Shown: positions 1-10,066, counted from the first letter of the stretch. The stretch is DNA of 64,000 nucleotides from Oceaniglobus indicus (GCF_002751875.1 NZ_NMZM01000001.1:1-64000); one strand, 5' to 3'. Notes: generated by a model not told the origin, from the letters alone. Translations and numbers: made by a program.

Positions 1-1
1 G

Positions 2-667
2 GCTGGCGACATCATGCGAACTTCATCCGGTCCAACCCGCTTGAAACAGCCGAGACCGGTGAAAAATCGAGGTGCCCACAAGATATTCGAACCCTTCTTC
101 ACGACAAAAAAGACCGGCGAAGGCACCGGACTCGGCCTGTCCACGGCCTACGGCATCGTCAAGCAGACGGGCGGCTTCATCTTTGCGGAAAGCGAAGTCG
201 GCAAGGGGTCGTGCTTCTCCCTCTACTTTCCCGCCCACAACCCCGGCAAGGCCGTCCAGAAAGCGCCGGCGGTCAAGCAACCCGCGCCAGCACTCCAGAT
301 CGGCGCGGGAGCGGTTCTGCTGGTCGAGGATGAACCACCGGTCCGGGCGTTCGCGTCGCGGGCGCTCCGCCTCCGTGGCTATACCGTGCTCGAGGCCGAG
401 AACGGTGAGGATGCGCTGGAACTCCTGTCCGACCCGGCGCTTCATGTCGACGTGTTCGTCACCGACGTGATCATGCCGGGGCTCGACGGCCCCAGCTGGG
501 TGCGGCGCGCGCTCAAAACACGTCCCGCGACGCGGGTGATCTTCGTTTCGGGTTATTCGGAAGAAAACCTGGCCGATGCGCAGACACTGATCCCAAACTC
601 GACCTTCCTGCCCAAACCGTTTTCCCTCACGCAACTCACCACCGTCGTCCAAAAGCAGTTTGCCTGA
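2..667 (+). CDS. cckA: CckA hybrid sensor kinase, C-terminal part (5' end missing)
   Basis: C-terminal part of a hybrid histidine kinase. The F box ([11 protein letters not shown]) and G2 box ([18 protein letters not shown]) of the ATP-binding domain are followed by an Ala/Pro-rich linker and a complete receiver domain. The receiver has the acidic pair VEDE, the phospho-acceptor Asp in FVTDVIMPG (codon 464-466) and a C-terminal KPF lysine. This combination, directly upstream of recA, is typical of CckA, the kinase at the head of the CckA-ChpT-CtrA phosphorelay; chpT lies 17 kb away in this window. The frame is open to base 2. The residues before the F box do not look like the expected N and G1 boxes, so the first ~85 bases may be divergent or unreliable. 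Identification is by motif and synteny. Confidence 0.85.
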   Translation, partial: AGDIMRTSSGPTRLKQPRPVKNRGAHKIFEPFFTTKKTGEGTGLGLSTAYGIVKQTGGFIFAESEVGKGSCFSLYFPAHNPGKAVQKAPAVKQPAPALQIGAGAVLLVEDEPPVRAFASRALRLRGYTVLEAENGEDALELLSDPALHVDVFVTDVIMPGLDGPSWVRRALKTRPATRVIFVSGYSEENLADAQTLIPNSTFLPKPFSLTQLTTVVQKQFA

Positions 668-743
668 GCGCGCGGACGCGGTTTGCCCTCAAACCGTAAC
701 CCTTCGTTAACCCGGACAGCTTTAGACTAATTTTATAAAAGGC

Positions 744-793
744 TTGCGATGTTCCTGTTTTGGTCCCATATGTGAGCGGAACATAAAATGAAC
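744..793 (+). promoter_or_regulatory. recA promoter with alphaproteobacterial SOS (LexA) box
   Basis: GAAC-ATAAAAT-GAAC at 779-793 is an exact GTTC-N7-GTTC box read on the other strand, the LexA operator known in Rhodobacter-type alphaproteobacteria. A possible sigma-70 promoter, TTGCGA (744-749), 17 bp, CATATG (767-772), would start transcription inside the box. A one-mismatch half-related site, GTTC-N7-GGTC, sits at 751-765. LexA control of recA is inferred from the site and its position. Confidence 0.75.
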
Positions 794-842
794 AATGCGG
801 CGATTGCTGATCGGTTGAGGGTGTGAAATAAGGATGGCTAAA

Positions 843-1913
843 ATGGCAACGGCGAACTTACTCGACATGACAAACAAGCAAAGCGGCGACAAGCAGAAGG
901 CGTTGGATTCCGCGCTGGCCCAGATCGAACGGCAGTTCGGCAAGGGATCGATCATGCGTCTTGGCGTGGACAATCCCGTGGCCGAAATCGAGGCGATTTC
1001 GACGGGATCCCTCGGGCTGGACATCGCTCTGGGGATCGGGGGTCTGCCGCGTGGGCGGATTATCGAGATTTATGGCCCGGAAAGCTCGGGCAAGACAACT
1101 CTCGCACTTCATGCAGCGGCCGAAGAACAGAAGAACGGTGGCGTTTGCGCCTTCGTGGATGCCGAACATGCCCTGGATCCGCAGTATGCAAGGAAGCTTG
1201 GCGTCAACCTGGATGAACTGCTGATCAGCCAGCCTGATACCGGCGAACAGGCACTGGAAATCACCGATACACTCGTCAGATCCGGCGCGGTGAGCATGGT
1301 GATCGTCGATTCGGTGGCAGCGCTGATCCCCAAAAGCGAGCTGGAAGGCGACATGGGCGATTCCAGCGTGGGGGTTCAGGCCCGATTGATGAGCCAGGCC
1401 ATGCGCAAGCTGACCGGCTCGATCAACCGTTCGAAATGCATGGTGATTTTCATCAACCAGCTTCGCATGAAGATCGGCGTCATGTTCGGCAGCCCGGAAA
1501 CCACGACCGGCGGCAACGCCCTCAAGTTCTATTCGTCGGTGCGTCTCGATATTCGCCGGATCGGTTCGATCAAGGATCGCGACGAGGTCGTGGGCAACCA
1601 GACTCGGGTGAAGGTGGTCAAGAACAAGGTCGCACCGCCGTTCCGGACCGTCGAGTTCGACATCATGTATGGCGAAGGCATCTCGAAACGCGGCGAGCTT
1701 CTGGATCTGGGCGTTCTAGCGGGGATCGTGAACAAGTCGGGGTCATGGTTTTCCTACGGAGACGAACGGATCGGCCAAGGCCGGGAAAACGCCAAGACCT
1801 TTCTCAAGGACAATCCGGCCATGGCGCTCGAGATCGAGGACAAGATCCGCGCGTCCCATGGCTTGGATTTCAGTTCGAAGGACTCGGACGACGATCCCGT
1901 GACGGAAGACTAG
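843..1913 (+). CDS. recA: RecA recombinase
   Basis: RecA, 356 residues from this start. It polymerises on single-stranded DNA, drives strand exchange and triggers LexA self-cleavage in the SOS response. The Walker A motif GPESSGKT is at residues 78-85, and the VIVDSVAAL Walker B and [13 protein letters not shown] signature are present. The C-terminus is acidic ([11 protein letters not shown]). An in-frame ATG at 834 abuts the AAGG at 830-833. The ATG at 843 lies 9 bp from it and gives the family-typical N-terminus [10 protein letters not shown], so 843 is preferred. An SOS box precedes the gene and a long hairpin follows it. Confidence 0.97.
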   Translation: MATANLLDMTNKQSGDKQKALDSALAQIERQFGKGSIMRLGVDNPVAEIEAISTGSLGLDIALGIGGLPRGRIIEIYGPESSGKTTLALHAAAEEQKNGGVCAFVDAEHALDPQYARKLGVNLDELLISQPDTGEQALEITDTLVRSGAVSMVIVDSVAALIPKSELEGDMGDSSVGVQARLMSQAMRKLTGSINRSKCMVIFINQLRMKIGVMFGSPETTTGGNALKFYSSVRLDIRRIGSIKDRDEVVGNQTRVKVVKNKVAPPFRTVEFDIMYGEGISKRGELLDLGVLAGIVNKSGSWFSYGDERIGQGRENAKTFLKDNPAMALEIEDKIRASHGLDFSSKDSDDDPVTED

Positions 1914-1914
1914 A

Positions 1915-1952
1915 CGGATCGCCGGAGGCGCGCGCGCCCCTCCGGCGATCCG
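1915..1952 (+). terminator. hairpin after recA
   Basis: Perfect 14-bp inverted repeat (CGGATCGCCGGAGG, 1915-1928, with its complement at 1939-1952) and a 10-nt GC loop, starting one base after the recA stop codon. There is only a weak pyrimidine-rich tail (CACTCTGTCCCTTTCC), so it is a strong hairpin but an atypical rho-independent terminator. Confidence 0.7.
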
Positions 1953-2048
1953 CACTCTGTCCCTTTCCGGTCTGCGCTTGCGGTGGACAGTGGCCGATGG
2001 CGGAGCTAGACCACGAGAGCCGCGATCAACTCTTGGACCAATGCCCCC

Positions 2049-4715
2049 ATGCCCAGCCTGAACGATATCCGCTCGACCTTTCTTGATTACTTCGCTCGCA
2101 ACGGCCACCGGATCGTGGACAGCTCATCGCTGGTGCCGCGCAACGATCCGACGTTGATGTTCACCGCTGCCGGCATGGTTCAGTTCAAGAACCTGTTCAC
2201 CGGGGTGGAACATCGCGATTACACCCGTGCGACGACCGCGCAGAAATGCGTGCGTGCGGGCGGCAAGCACAACGATCTGGACAACGTCGGATACACGGCC
2301 CGCCACCATACCTTTTTCGAGATGCTGGGGAATTTCAGCTTCGGAGATTATTTCAAGGAACAGGCGATTCCGCTGGCGTGGGACCTTCTGACGAAGGAGT
2401 TCGGGATCGATCCCGACCGGTTGCTGGTCACGGTGTATCACACCGACGAAGAGGCGGTGAAGATCTGGAAGGCCCACGCCGGCCTGCCGGACGAACGGAT
2501 CATCCGCATCGCGACCGACGACAACTTCTGGTCGGCAGGTCCGACCGGTCCCTGCGGCCCGTGCACCGAAATCTTCTATGACCACGGCGATCACATCGCC
2601 GGCGGCCCGCCGGGAAGCCCGGACGAGGACGGCGATCGTTTCATCGAGATCTGGAACCTCGTATTCATGCAATACGAACAGTTCGAGGACGGCACCCGTC
2701 GCGATCTGCCCAACCAGAGCATCGACACCGGGATGGGGCTCGAGCGGATCGGCGCCCTGTTGCAGGGCAAGCATGACAATTACGACACCGATATCCTGCG
2801 GGCCCTGATCGAGGCATCGGCACAGGCCACCGGCACTGATCCCGACGGTGCCGGCAACATTCACCACCGCGTTATTGCCGACCACCTGCGATCGACATCG
2901 TTCCTGATGGCCGACGGGGTGCTGCCGGGGAACGAGGGGCGCGGATATGTCCTGCGCCGGATCATGCGCCGTGCGATGCGTCATGCCCATCTTCTTGGCG
3001 CGAGCGATCCGCTGATGCATCGACTGGTGCCGGCGCTGGTGCGCCAGATGGGACAGCCTTATCCCGAGCTTGTCCGCGCCCAGGCCATGATCGAAGACAC
3101 GTTGCTGACCGAGGAGACGCGCTTCAGACAGACACTGGAGCGTGGCTTGCGGTTGCTGGATGACGAACTGGCGGGTCTGCCAGCGGCCGCCGCCTTGCCG
3201 GGGCCGTCCGCGTTCAAATTGTATGACACTTTCGGCTTTCCGCTGGATTTGACGCAGGATGCCTTGCGCGAAAAGGGGCGGTCAGTGGACGTCGCGGGTT
3301 TTGACGCCGCCATGGCGGCGCAAAAGGCCAAGGCACGTGCGTCCTGGGCCGGCTCTGGCGAAACCGCCGATGCGGCGATTTGGTTCGATCTGGCCGAGCG
3401 GGTCGGCAATACCGAATTCCTGGGCTACGAGACCGAAAGCGCCGAAGGTCAGATCCTGGCGTTGGTCCGCGACGGCACCGAGGTGAGCGAGGCGACGGCC
3501 GGACAAAAGGTTCAGATTGTCGTCAACCAGACGCCGTTTTATGCCGAAGCGGGGGGGCAGGTCGGCGACACCGGTCAGTTGACAACCGCATCCGGGCGCG
3601 CCCGCATCACCGATACGCGCAAGGTCGGGGGGGTGTTCATCCATTTTGCCGAGGTGACCGAAGGCAGCGTTTCGCGCGGGGCAGGGGCCGGGCTGGCTGT
3701 GGATCACGAGCGGCGGTCGCTGGTCCGGGCGAACCATTCCGCGACCCACCTGCTGAACGAGGCGCTGCGGGAGGTTCTTGGCGATCACGTGGCACAGCGC
3801 GGATCCTTGAACGCGCCCGACCGCCTGCGGTTCGATTTCAGCCACAACCGGGCATTGGACGCGGACGAACTGGACAAGATCGACGCGCGGGTGAACCATT
3901 TCATCCGTCAGAACGCACCGATCAGCACGCGGCTCATGACGCCCGACGATGCCCGCGCCCTTGGGGCACAGGCCCTGTTTGGCGAGAAATACGGCGACGA
4001 GGTGCGCGTCGTGTCCATGGGCGAGGCGGACACTGGCAAGGGAAACAACGGGCGGACCTGGTCGATCGAATTGTGTGGTGGCACCCACGTGGCCCAGACC
4101 GGTGACATCGGCCTGTTCGTGATCACCGGTGACAGTGCGTCGTCGGCGGGCGTGCGGCGGATCGAGGCGCTGACCGGGGCGGCGGCCTTCGCCTATCTCA
4201 AGGGGCAGGACCGGGCCTTGGCCGAAAGCGCACTGGCGCTGAAAGCGTCGGCCAACGATGTTCCCGGGCGCGTTCGCGGACTTCTGGACGAACGGCGCGC
4301 GCTTCAGAACGAAGTCGCGCAGCTGCGCCGTGAACTTGCGATTTCGGGGGGCCGTGGTTCAGGCGCGGCAGAACCGGCCGAAACGGTGAACGGTATCGCG
4401 TTCGTCGCCCAGGTTCTGAGCGGTGTAAGCGGAAAGGATCTGCCTTCGCTGGTGGATACCCACAAGGAGCGGCTGGGCTCGGGTGCGGTTCTGTTGATCG
4501 CCGACACGGACGGCAAAGCCGCCGTTGCGGCCGGAGTGACGAGCGATCTGACCGACCGCGTCTCTGCCGTCGATCTGGTCAAATCCGCGGTTGCGGCGAT
4601 GGGCGGCAAGGGCGGTGGTGGCCGCGCCGATCTGGCCCAGGGTGGCGCGAAAGACGTCAGCGGCGCGGATGCGGCCATGTCGGCCGCCCGCGACATCCTG
4701 GGCGCCGCGTCTTAG
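2049..4715 (+). CDS. alaS: alanyl-tRNA synthetase
   Basis: Full-length class II alanyl-tRNA synthetase, 888 residues, charging tRNA-Ala in the cytoplasm. The catalytic domain begins at the N-terminus (motifs around [17 protein letters not shown] and [14 protein letters not shown]). The editing domain has the zinc-binding HSATHLL and CGGTH motifs, and the C-terminal DHHA1 domain ends with the glycine-rich [11 protein letters not shown] segment. The start codon gives the family-typical [15 protein letters not shown]. The gene lies 135 bp after recA on the same strand, a common order in this group, but the hairpin between them suggests separate transcripts. No anomaly in length or motifs. Confidence 0.97.
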   Translation: MPSLNDIRSTFLDYFARNGHRIVDSSSLVPRNDPTLMFTAAGMVQFKNLFTGVEHRDYTRATTAQKCVRAGGKHNDLDNVGYTARHHTFFEMLGNFSFGDYFKEQAIPLAWDLLTKEFGIDPDRLLVTVYHTDEEAVKIWKAHAGLPDERIIRIATDDNFWSAGPTGPCGPCTEIFYDHGDHIAGGPPGSPDEDGDRFIEIWNLVFMQYEQFEDGTRRDLPNQSIDTGMGLERIGALLQGKHDNYDTDILRALIEASAQATGTDPDGAGNIHHRVIADHLRSTSFLMADGVLPGNEGRGYVLRRIMRRAMRHAHLLGASDPLMHRLVPALVRQMGQPYPELVRAQAMIEDTLLTEETRFRQTLERGLRLLDDELAGLPAAAALPGPSAFKLYDTFGFPLDLTQDALREKGRSVDVAGFDAAMAAQKAKARASWAGSGETADAAIWFDLAERVGNTEFLGYETESAEGQILALVRDGTEVSEATAGQKVQIVVNQTPFYAEAGGQVGDTGQLTTASGRARITDTRKVGGVFIHFAEVTEGSVSRGAGAGLAVDHERRSLVRANHSATHLLNEALREVLGDHVAQRGSLNAPDRLRFDFSHNRALDADELDKIDARVNHFIRQNAPISTRLMTPDDARALGAQALFGEKYGDEVRVVSMGEADTGKGNNGRTWSIELCGGTHVAQTGDIGLFVITGDSASSAGVRRIEALTGAAAFAYLKGQDRALAESALALKASANDVPGRVRGLLDERRALQNEVAQLRRELAISGGRGSGAAEPAETVNGIAFVAQVLSGVSGKDLPSLVDTHKERLGSGAVLLIADTDGKAAVAAGVTSDLTDRVSAVDLVKSAVAAMGGKGGGGRADLAQGGAKDVSGADAAMSAARDILGAAS

Positions 4716-4918
4716 TAACCAGCATGGCGCGATCTGCGTGACCAAGCGAGCAATGTCGAGCGCGGCATTGCTCGGGTGCTCGTTTCGGGCGCTTTGACGT
4801 GTGGCCTTGCAGTCCGGAAACAACGTTTCTTTCCGTTTCATCTTCACATCCCAAGCCAAGGTTCACGTCCGACAGCTCGGGCGCAATCGCTCGGTTTCCG
4901 CTTGATGCGCGATAAAGA

Positions 4919-4949
4919 ATTGGCGCGAACCGTTGCCGGCCGCGCCAAT
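4919..4949 (-). terminator. hairpin downstream of typA
   Basis: A 9-bp inverted repeat (ATTGGCGCG / CGCGCCAAT, 13-nt loop) is followed on the minus strand by TCTTTATC, which fits a terminator for typA. A second hairpin, GGCCCC-TTC-GGGGCC (4962-4976), lies closer to the typA stop. The alaS-typA gap (4716-4990) shows no other feature. Confidence 0.5.
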
Positions 4950-4990
4950 CGGATGTCGTGTGGCCCCGAAGGGGCCTCGCTCAGGTCACT

Positions 4991-6811
4991 TCAGGTGGCA
5001 GCTTTCGCATGACGCTTGCGTTCGTGCGGGTCGAGGTGGCGCTTGCGCAGGCGGATCGAGGACGGCGTGACCTCGACCAGTTCGTCGTCGTCGATATAGG
5101 CGATGGCCTGCTCCAGGCTCAGCGTGACGGGCGTCGTCAGACGCACGGCTTCGTCGGTGCCGCTGGCGCGCACGTTGGTCAGTTGCTTGCCCTTCAACGG
5201 GTTCACTTCCAGATCGTTGTCGCGCGAATGTTCACCGATGATCATGCCGGTATAGACCGGTTCCTGTGCGCCGATGAAGAACTTGCCGCGATCTTCCAGC
5301 TTCCACAGCGCATAGGAGACCGAGACGCCATTCTCCATCGAGATCAGGACACCCTGACGACGGCCGGGGATCGGGCCCTTGTGCGGCGCCCAGGAATGGA
5401 AAACGCGGTTCAGCACGCCGGTGCCGCGCGTGTCGGTCAGGAACTCACCGTGATAGCCGATCAGGCCGCGCGACGGCACATGGGCGATGATCCGGGTCTT
5501 GCCGGCGCCGGCCGGCTTCATCTCGATCAACTCGCCCTTGCGGTTGCCGGTGATCTTTTCGATCACGACACCGGAGTATTCGTCGTCCACGTCGATCGTC
5601 GCTTCCTCGATCGGCTCGTGGGTGACGCCGTCGATATCGCGCAACAGGACCTGGGGCCGCGACACCGACAATTCGAACCCCTCGCGGCGCATGTTCTCGA
5701 TCAGCACGCCCATCTGCAGTTCGCCACGACCGGCGACCTCGAAGGCCTCGCCGCCCGGTGTGTCGGTGATCTTGATGGCGACGTTGGATTCGGCTTCTTT
5801 CAGAAGACGCTCGCGGATGACGCGCGACTGCACCTTCTTGCCTTCGCGCCCGGCCAGCGGGCTGTCGTTGATGCCGAACGTCACGGTGATGGTCGGGGGA
5901 TCGATCGGTTTCGCCTGCAGCGGTTCGTCCACCGCCAGCGCACAGATCGTGTCGGCCACGGTGGCCTTGGTCATGCCGGCCAGCGAAACGATGTCACCGG
6001 CCTGGGCTTCGTCGATGTCCTGCGGGGCGAGACCCCGGAAGGCCGAGATCTTGGTGACGCGGAACTGTTCGATCTTCTGGCCGATGCGCGACAGGGCTTG
6101 AACCGTGGCGCCGACCTTCAGCGTGCCGGACTCGACCCGGCCGGTCAGCATACGTCCCACGAAGGGATCGGCCGACAGGGTGGTGGCCAGCATGCGGAAC
6201 GGCTCGTCGATGTTCTTCATCTGCGTGGGCGGCGGAACGTGCCGCACGACAAGATTGAACAGCGCATCGAGGTTCTTGCGCGGGCCGTCCAGTTCGGCGT
6301 CGCACCAACCGTTGCGCCCCGAGGCATAGAGGTGCGGGAAGTCCAGCTGGTCGTCATCGGCGTCGAGGCTGGCGAACAGGTCGAACACCTCGTCCAGCGC
6401 GCGGTCAGGCTCGGCGTCGGGCTTGTCGACCTTGTTCAGCACGACGATCGGACGAAGCCCGAGGGCAAGCGCCTTGGAGGTGACGAACTTGGTCTGCGGC
6501 ATCGGCCCTTCGGCGGCGTCGACCAACAGCACCACGCCATCGACCATCGACAAGATCCGCTCGACCTCGCCGCCGAAATCGGCGTGGCCGGGGGTGTCGA
6601 CGATGTTGATGCGCTTGCCCTTCCATTCAAGGCTGGTCGCCTTGGCCAGGATGGTGATGCCGCGTTCGCGTTCGATGTCGTTCGAATCCATGGCGCGTTC
6701 GGACACGGCCTGGTTGGCGCGGAAGGATCCGGATTGTTTCAGAAGCTCATCGACGAGGGTGGTCTTGCCGTGATCGACGTGAGCGATAATCGCAATATTG
6801 CGAAGGTCCAT
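4991..6811 (-). CDS. typA: ribosome-associated translational GTPase TypA/BipA
   Basis: TypA/BipA, 606 residues, an EF-G-like GTPase that binds the 70S ribosome and affects assembly and stress translation. G1 is AHVDHGKTT (residues 10-18), G3 is [12 protein letters not shown] and G4 is [10 protein letters not shown]-Tu domain II-like, EF-G III/V-like and BipA-specific C-terminal regions follow (RSRG-like [19 protein letters not shown]). Length equals the usual ~605-615. The start [15 protein letters not shown] is family-typical. It converges with alaS and is separated from the next minus-strand gene by a terminator-like hairpin, so it is probably monocistronic. Confidence 0.96.
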   Translation of the reverse strand: MDLRNIAIIAHVDHGKTTLVDELLKQSGSFRANQAVSERAMDSNDIERERGITILAKATSLEWKGKRINIVDTPGHADFGGEVERILSMVDGVVLLVDAAEGPMPQTKFVTSKALALGLRPIVVLNKVDKPDAEPDRALDEVFDLFASLDADDDQLDFPHLYASGRNGWCDAELDGPRKNLDALFNLVVRHVPPPTQMKNIDEPFRMLATTLSADPFVGRMLTGRVESGTLKVGATVQALSRIGQKIEQFRVTKISAFRGLAPQDIDEAQAGDIVSLAGMTKATVADTICALAVDEPLQAKPIDPPTITVTFGINDSPLAGREGKKVQSRVIRERLLKEAESNVAIKITDTPGGEAFEVAGRGELQMGVLIENMRREGFELSVSRPQVLLRDIDGVTHEPIEEATIDVDDEYSGVVIEKITGNRKGELIEMKPAGAGKTRIIAHVPSRGLIGYHGEFLTDTRGTGVLNRVFHSWAPHKGPIPGRRQGVLISMENGVSVSYALWKLEDRGKFFIGAQEPVYTGMIIGEHSRDNDLEVNPLKGKQLTNVRASGTDEAVRLTTPVTLSLEQAIAYIDDDELVEVTPSSIRLRKRHLDPHERKRHAKAAT

Positions 6812-6886
6812 TGGGTCAGCCTTTTTCGGAGTTGTCGCGCCTTACAATGCAGACGCGGAAAATACCAGACCAAACCGCCAATGCAC

Positions 6887-6912
6887 AAGCGCGCCCGGTG
6901 AGGGGCGCGCTT
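6887..6912 (-). terminator. hairpin after the 317-residue membrane protein gene
   Basis: A 10-bp inverted repeat, AAGCGCGCCC / GGGCGCGCTT, with a 6-nt loop lies 21 bp beyond the stop of the upstream minus-strand gene. There is no long T run. Confidence 0.55.
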
Positions 6913-6932
6913 TCGTTGCGTCAGGGTCGGTA

Positions 6933-7886
6933 TCAGATGCTGTGAAAGCCGCGGAACAGGCGACCTTCGTCGCGGTGGCGTCCGCCGACCGACGAGCCCC
7001 AGATCGCGGCGACGGCCGCAATCAGGAATGCCGCGGCAAGGGCGAAACCGGTCAGGACCGAGGCCGTGCGCGCGGCTTCGGCAGCGTCGCGTGCGGCCTG
7101 TTCGGCGTCGGCGACGGCGGCCTCGGCCTGTTCGCGCAGGGCGATCACCTCTTGTGCGGCCTCGTCCACGCGGGCTTCGGCGCCGGCTTGTGACAGGTTC
7201 GAGTTCTGGGCGATGGCCGTTGCCAGGTATTCGCGGTCGCCTTCGTCGATTTCGCCGGTGCGCACGATGTCACCGAGAACGGCCATGGCACCATCGGGCA
7301 GGGTGGCATCGCCGTCGACACGGATGCCGGTGCCGCGCAGAAGACGCTGGTTGATGATCTGCAGCGGGTTGACGTTGACCCCCTCGATCGCGTTTCCGGC
7401 GCTGCCCGCGGCCGATGCGGCCCCTTGTGCGACGCTGCTGACGGCGCCCGCCGCGCCCTGGGCGACGTTACCCACGGTGTTGGCGGTGGTGCCGACGACG
7501 CCGGCGGCCATCCAGGCGCTCAGCAACAGGCCCAGCCCCCAGACCACGGCGCCGTGCATGCTGTCACGCGCCGCGACCTCGTCCTTGTCGGCGTTATCGA
7601 CCCGGCGGCGCATCCGGCCGGCGATATAACCGCCCGCACCATAGGCCGCGACCGTCGTGATCAATAGCCAAGCGCCGACAAGGATCAGGGCGAAGCCACC
7701 CGATCCTTCGCCTTGGTAGGGCGAGATTGCCGACAGCCCCAGCGCGGCACCGAAGCCTGCGAACAGGATGCCGATTGCGGTGGCCACAACGCCGCCGCCG
7801 ATGATCGCGGGCCAGTCGAAGTAACTGCCTGGCTGCTGCGCGAGTGGCGCGGCGCGATCTGTCATCTGTTGTGTGCGCTCAACCAT
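6933..7886 (-). CDS. membrane protein of unknown function with C-terminal coiled coil
   Basis: Predicted integral membrane protein, 317 residues, not assigned to a known function. Three hydrophobic segments lie near residues 32-54, 64-90 and 112-136. A small-residue-rich Gly/Ala stretch follows, then a soluble segment. A charged Ala/Glu helix (about residues 250-280, likely coiled coil) leads into a fourth membrane segment near the C-terminus (LTGFALAAAFLIAAVAAIWG). This ATG follows the stop of a 24-residue peptide gene with a single base between (TGA-A-ATG), and no strong Shine-Dalgarno precedes it. Translation is therefore probably coupled to the peptide, and this context decides the start. 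Proteins of this architecture are common in Rhodobacteraceae, but I know of no demonstrated role. Confidence 0.8.
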   Translation of the reverse strand: MVERTQQMTDRAAPLAQQPGSYFDWPAIIGGGVVATAIGILFAGFGAALGLSAISPYQGEGSGGFALILVGAWLLITTVAAYGAGGYIAGRMRRRVDNADKDEVAARDSMHGAVVWGLGLLLSAWMAAGVVGTTANTVGNVAQGAAGAVSSVAQGAASAAGSAGNAIEGVNVNPLQIINQRLLRGTGIRVDGDATLPDGAMAVLGDIVRTGEIDEGDREYLATAIAQNSNLSQAGAEARVDEAAQEVIALREQAEAAVADAEQAARDAAEAARTASVLTGFALAAAFLIAAVAAIWGSSVGGRHRDEGRLFRGFHSI

Positions 7887-7887
7887 T

Positions 7888-7962
7888 TCAGCCAAGCCCC
7901 AGCAGCGACAGAATCGCCAAAACGATGACAATCAGACCGACAAGATAAATGATACCGCCCAT
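7888..7962 (-). CDS. 24-residue single-span membrane peptide
   Basis: Very short gene encoding MGGIIYLVGLIVIVLAILSL followed by four more residues: a single hydrophobic segment spanning nearly the whole peptide. The support is an AAGGAG Shine-Dalgarno 8 bp upstream of the ATG and a stop codon one base before the start of the next gene, which lacks a good ribosome site of its own. Function is unknown. It could be a regulatory or assembly partner of the co-transcribed membrane protein, or serve mainly as a translational coupler. It is too short for most automatic annotation. Confidence 0.7.
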   Translation of the reverse strand: MGGIIYLVGLIVIVLAILSLLGLG

Positions 7963-8059
7963 GGGTGCGTCTCCTTGATGTAACCGCCCGGCACGAATGC
8001 GGGCCTCTGGTCACACAAGTGTGAAACGGCGCGATGGTTCCAAGATGTCGCAGGAAAGA

Positions 8060-8977
8060 TCAGCTTTCCTCTTCGGTGTCCTTGCCGGAACGCCTCTCAC
8101 GCCTGAGGACCAGCGGATCCTTGAACGTCAGATTGCGATAGGGCAGCGGTATTTCGATGCCCGCGTCATCCAGCGCGCGTTTGACCGAAGATATGACGTG
8201 ATCGCGCGAACTGCGGATGTCCACCGGGCGCGATCCGGTCCACCATGTCACCTCGAAGTTGATCGAGCTGTCGGCGAATTCGCGCGCGAAGATCTGCACA
8301 TCCTTCACATCGTCGCGGACCAGATCGGTATCGCGCACGGCGGCTTCGATCACCTCGCGGGCGGTGTCGATATCGGCATCGACCGGGACGCGGCAGATGA
8401 TCGTGGTGCGCCGCACGTCGCGCGAGGTGCGAATCGTCACCGGGTTCTTGAAGAACATCGCGTTAGGCGCCACCACCAGTTGCCCGTCAGTCTGCCGGAC
8501 GTGCGTGTCGCGAATCGTGATCACCTCGACCTGGCCCTCGATGCCTTCGCATTCGATATAATCCCCGACGGCAAAGGGTTCGCGGATCAGCAGCAGGATC
8601 CCGGCCAGGAAATTCTCGAACACGTCCTTGAAGGCGAAACCGACGGCGACGCCGCCGATTCCCAACGCGGTCAGCGCCTTGCCGGGGGTGATCGTCGGAA
8701 AGGCGATGGTCACGGCGATCAGGCCGCCCATCAGCCACAATCCGACCGTGGCCAGCATCACCAGCACATCGACCAGCGCGCGCCGCAGACCGGCCCGCCG
8801 CAACACCCGTGGCGCCGACCATTGCACGACGCGCACGATGCCCCAGACCACCGCCAGAAAGACCAGCGCCATCAGGATCAGCGGCAGCGAGCGCCAGAAA
8901 GCGGTGAAATAGCTTTCGAACTGAACCCGCATGGGTTCGGGAAAATGGGCCCAAATGCGTTCGATCACGTTCGCCAT
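8060..8977 (-). CDS. MscS-family small-conductance mechanosensitive channel
   Basis: MscS-type channel, 305 residues, a homo-oligomeric inner-membrane channel that opens under membrane tension to release solutes. Hydrophobic helices lie at about residues 30-52 and 66-92. The pore-lining third helix (LGIGGVAVGFAFKDVFENFLAG) is Gly/Ala-rich as in MscS. The beta domain follows (PFAVGDYIECEGIEGQVEVI, then VVAPNAMFFKNPVTI) and an alpha/beta tail ends with acidic residues. The ATG at 8977 is preceded by GGGGGAGG and gives a normal N-terminus. The frame stays open far upstream, but that part overlaps two real genes in another frame. Confidence 0.92.
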   Translation of the reverse strand: MANVIERIWAHFPEPMRVQFESYFTAFWRSLPLILMALVFLAVVWGIVRVVQWSAPRVLRRAGLRRALVDVLVMLATVGLWLMGGLIAVTIAFPTITPGKALTALGIGGVAVGFAFKDVFENFLAGILLLIREPFAVGDYIECEGIEGQVEVITIRDTHVRQTDGQLVVAPNAMFFKNPVTIRTSRDVRRTTIICRVPVDADIDTAREVIEAAVRDTDLVRDDVKDVQIFAREFADSSINFEVTWWTGSRPVDIRSSRDHVISSVKRALDDAGIEIPLPYRNLTFKDPLVLRRERRSGKDTEEES

Positions 8978-9000
8978 CCTCCCCCGGCCTTGCGCCGATG

Positions 9001-9336
9001 CTAATGTTGCGTGCTGTCCGAGAACAGGTGGATCACCAGAATCCCGACCAGAATCAGCGCCATGCCGACGACCGCCGGCATATCCAGCCGCTGGCCGAAC
9101 ACCACCAGGCCGATCGCGGCGATCATCACGATGCCAAGGCCCGACCAGATCGCATAGACGATTCCGACCGGCATCACCCGCAACGTCAGCGCCATGAGCC
9201 AGAACGACAGGCCATAGCCGACCACGACAAGAAGCGACGGCCACAGGCGCGAAAACTGATGGCTGGCCTGAAGCGCGGTCGTTCCCACGGTTTCGGCCAC
9301 GATGGCGAGGATCAGATAGACATAATGGAGGGGCAT
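9001..9336 (-). CDS. small multidrug resistance (SMR/EmrE-type) transporter
   Basis: Four-helix SMR transporter, 111 residues, normal family length, in the inner membrane. Members exchange protons for cationic drugs or guanidinium. The essential glutamate of helix 1 is present at residue 15 (LAIVAETVGTTALQAS), and helix 3 carries the family signature around VGIVYAIWSGLGIV. The sequence is closer to the EmrE-like branch than to Gdx/SugE, but substrate cannot be read from sequence. It lies between the YitT-type gene and mscS on the same strand with short gaps, a possible small membrane-protein operon. Confidence 0.92.
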   Translation of the reverse strand: MPLHYVYLILAIVAETVGTTALQASHQFSRLWPSLLVVVGYGLSFWLMALTLRVMPVGIVYAIWSGLGIVMIAAIGLVVFGQRLDMPAVVGMALILVGILVIHLFSDSTQH

Positions 9337-9351
9337 GGACAGCCTGCCGGA

Positions 9352-9963
9352 TCAGGTGGCGACATAGCGGTCGCGGCGATGGTTGATCGCGATGATCATG
9401 TTGAGGACCACCGCACCCAACAGGGAATAGACCACGATGTCGACCGGGAACAGGGCCAGAGCCACGGTGAAGATCACCGCATCGGCGGCAAGCTGCACAT
9501 ACCCGGCGCGAAAGCCGGTGGTATCCTGCACCAACAGGGCCACGACGCCGAACCCGCCCAGCGATCCGTTGTGGCGAAACATCACCAGAAGGCCGAGTCC
9601 GGTCAGACAGCCGAAGATGACCGCGCCAAGCGCCGGGTTGACCGCTCCCAGCGTGAAGCCGAACGGCAGGAATTCGGTGACCAGCGACAGGAATGTCACC
9701 GAGATCATGGATTTGACGGTGAAAACCGGCCCGAGGCGTTTCCATGCCAACACATAGAACGGCAGGTTGATGACGAAGAACACCGGGCCGAAGGACCAGC
9801 CGGTCAGATACGACACGATCACGGCCATCCCCGCCGTCTGGCCGGTGATCAGCCCGATATGGGTCAGGATGTGCAGCCCCAAGCCGCACAGGAACACCCC
9901 CAGGGACAATCCCTGTGCGTCCTCGAAAACCGTGTGCTGCTGAGTGGTCCGGGGTGCGATCAT
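9352..9963 (-). CDS. YitT-family membrane protein
   Basis: Polytopic membrane protein, 203 residues, with about six hydrophobic segments. It matches the YitT/DUF161 type: a glycine-rich first helix (FLCGLGLHILTHIGLITGQTAGMAVIVSYLTG is characteristic, with the GQTAGMA turn), FFVINLPFYVLAWKRLG, and a second GSLGGFGVVALL turn. It ends 15 bp before the SMR gene and is probably co-transcribed with it. Family function is not established; a transporter role has been suggested by architecture only. The start is the first ATG that leaves a short soluble N-terminus. Confidence 0.8.
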   Translation of the reverse strand: MIAPRTTQQHTVFEDAQGLSLGVFLCGLGLHILTHIGLITGQTAGMAVIVSYLTGWSFGPVFFVINLPFYVLAWKRLGPVFTVKSMISVTFLSLVTEFLPFGFTLGAVNPALGAVIFGCLTGLGLLVMFRHNGSLGGFGVVALLVQDTTGFRAGYVQLAADAVIFTVALALFPVDIVVYSLLGAVVLNMIIAINHRRDRYVAT

Positions 9964-10044
9964 GTGCCTGCGCCAGAACGGAAGGCCGGAACCGGCCCGA
10001 CATGGTTTGTGCGGCCATCGTTCGTCGATGCCGCATGACGGAAA

Positions 10045-10066
10045 CCGGGGGCCCGCAGGCCCCCGG
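10045..10066 (-). terminator. rho-independent terminator of icd
   Basis: Hairpin CCGGGGGCC / GGCCCCCGG with a 4-nt loop, followed on the minus strand by TTTCCGT, 24 bp past the icd stop codon. Confidence 0.7.

Noticed and set aside
4958-6901. 647-codon open frame on the plus strand
   Set aside because: Antisense to the whole of typA; its composition (Asp/Val/Gly/Arg-rich, no motifs) is the usual mirror of a high-GC gene and typA is unmistakable.
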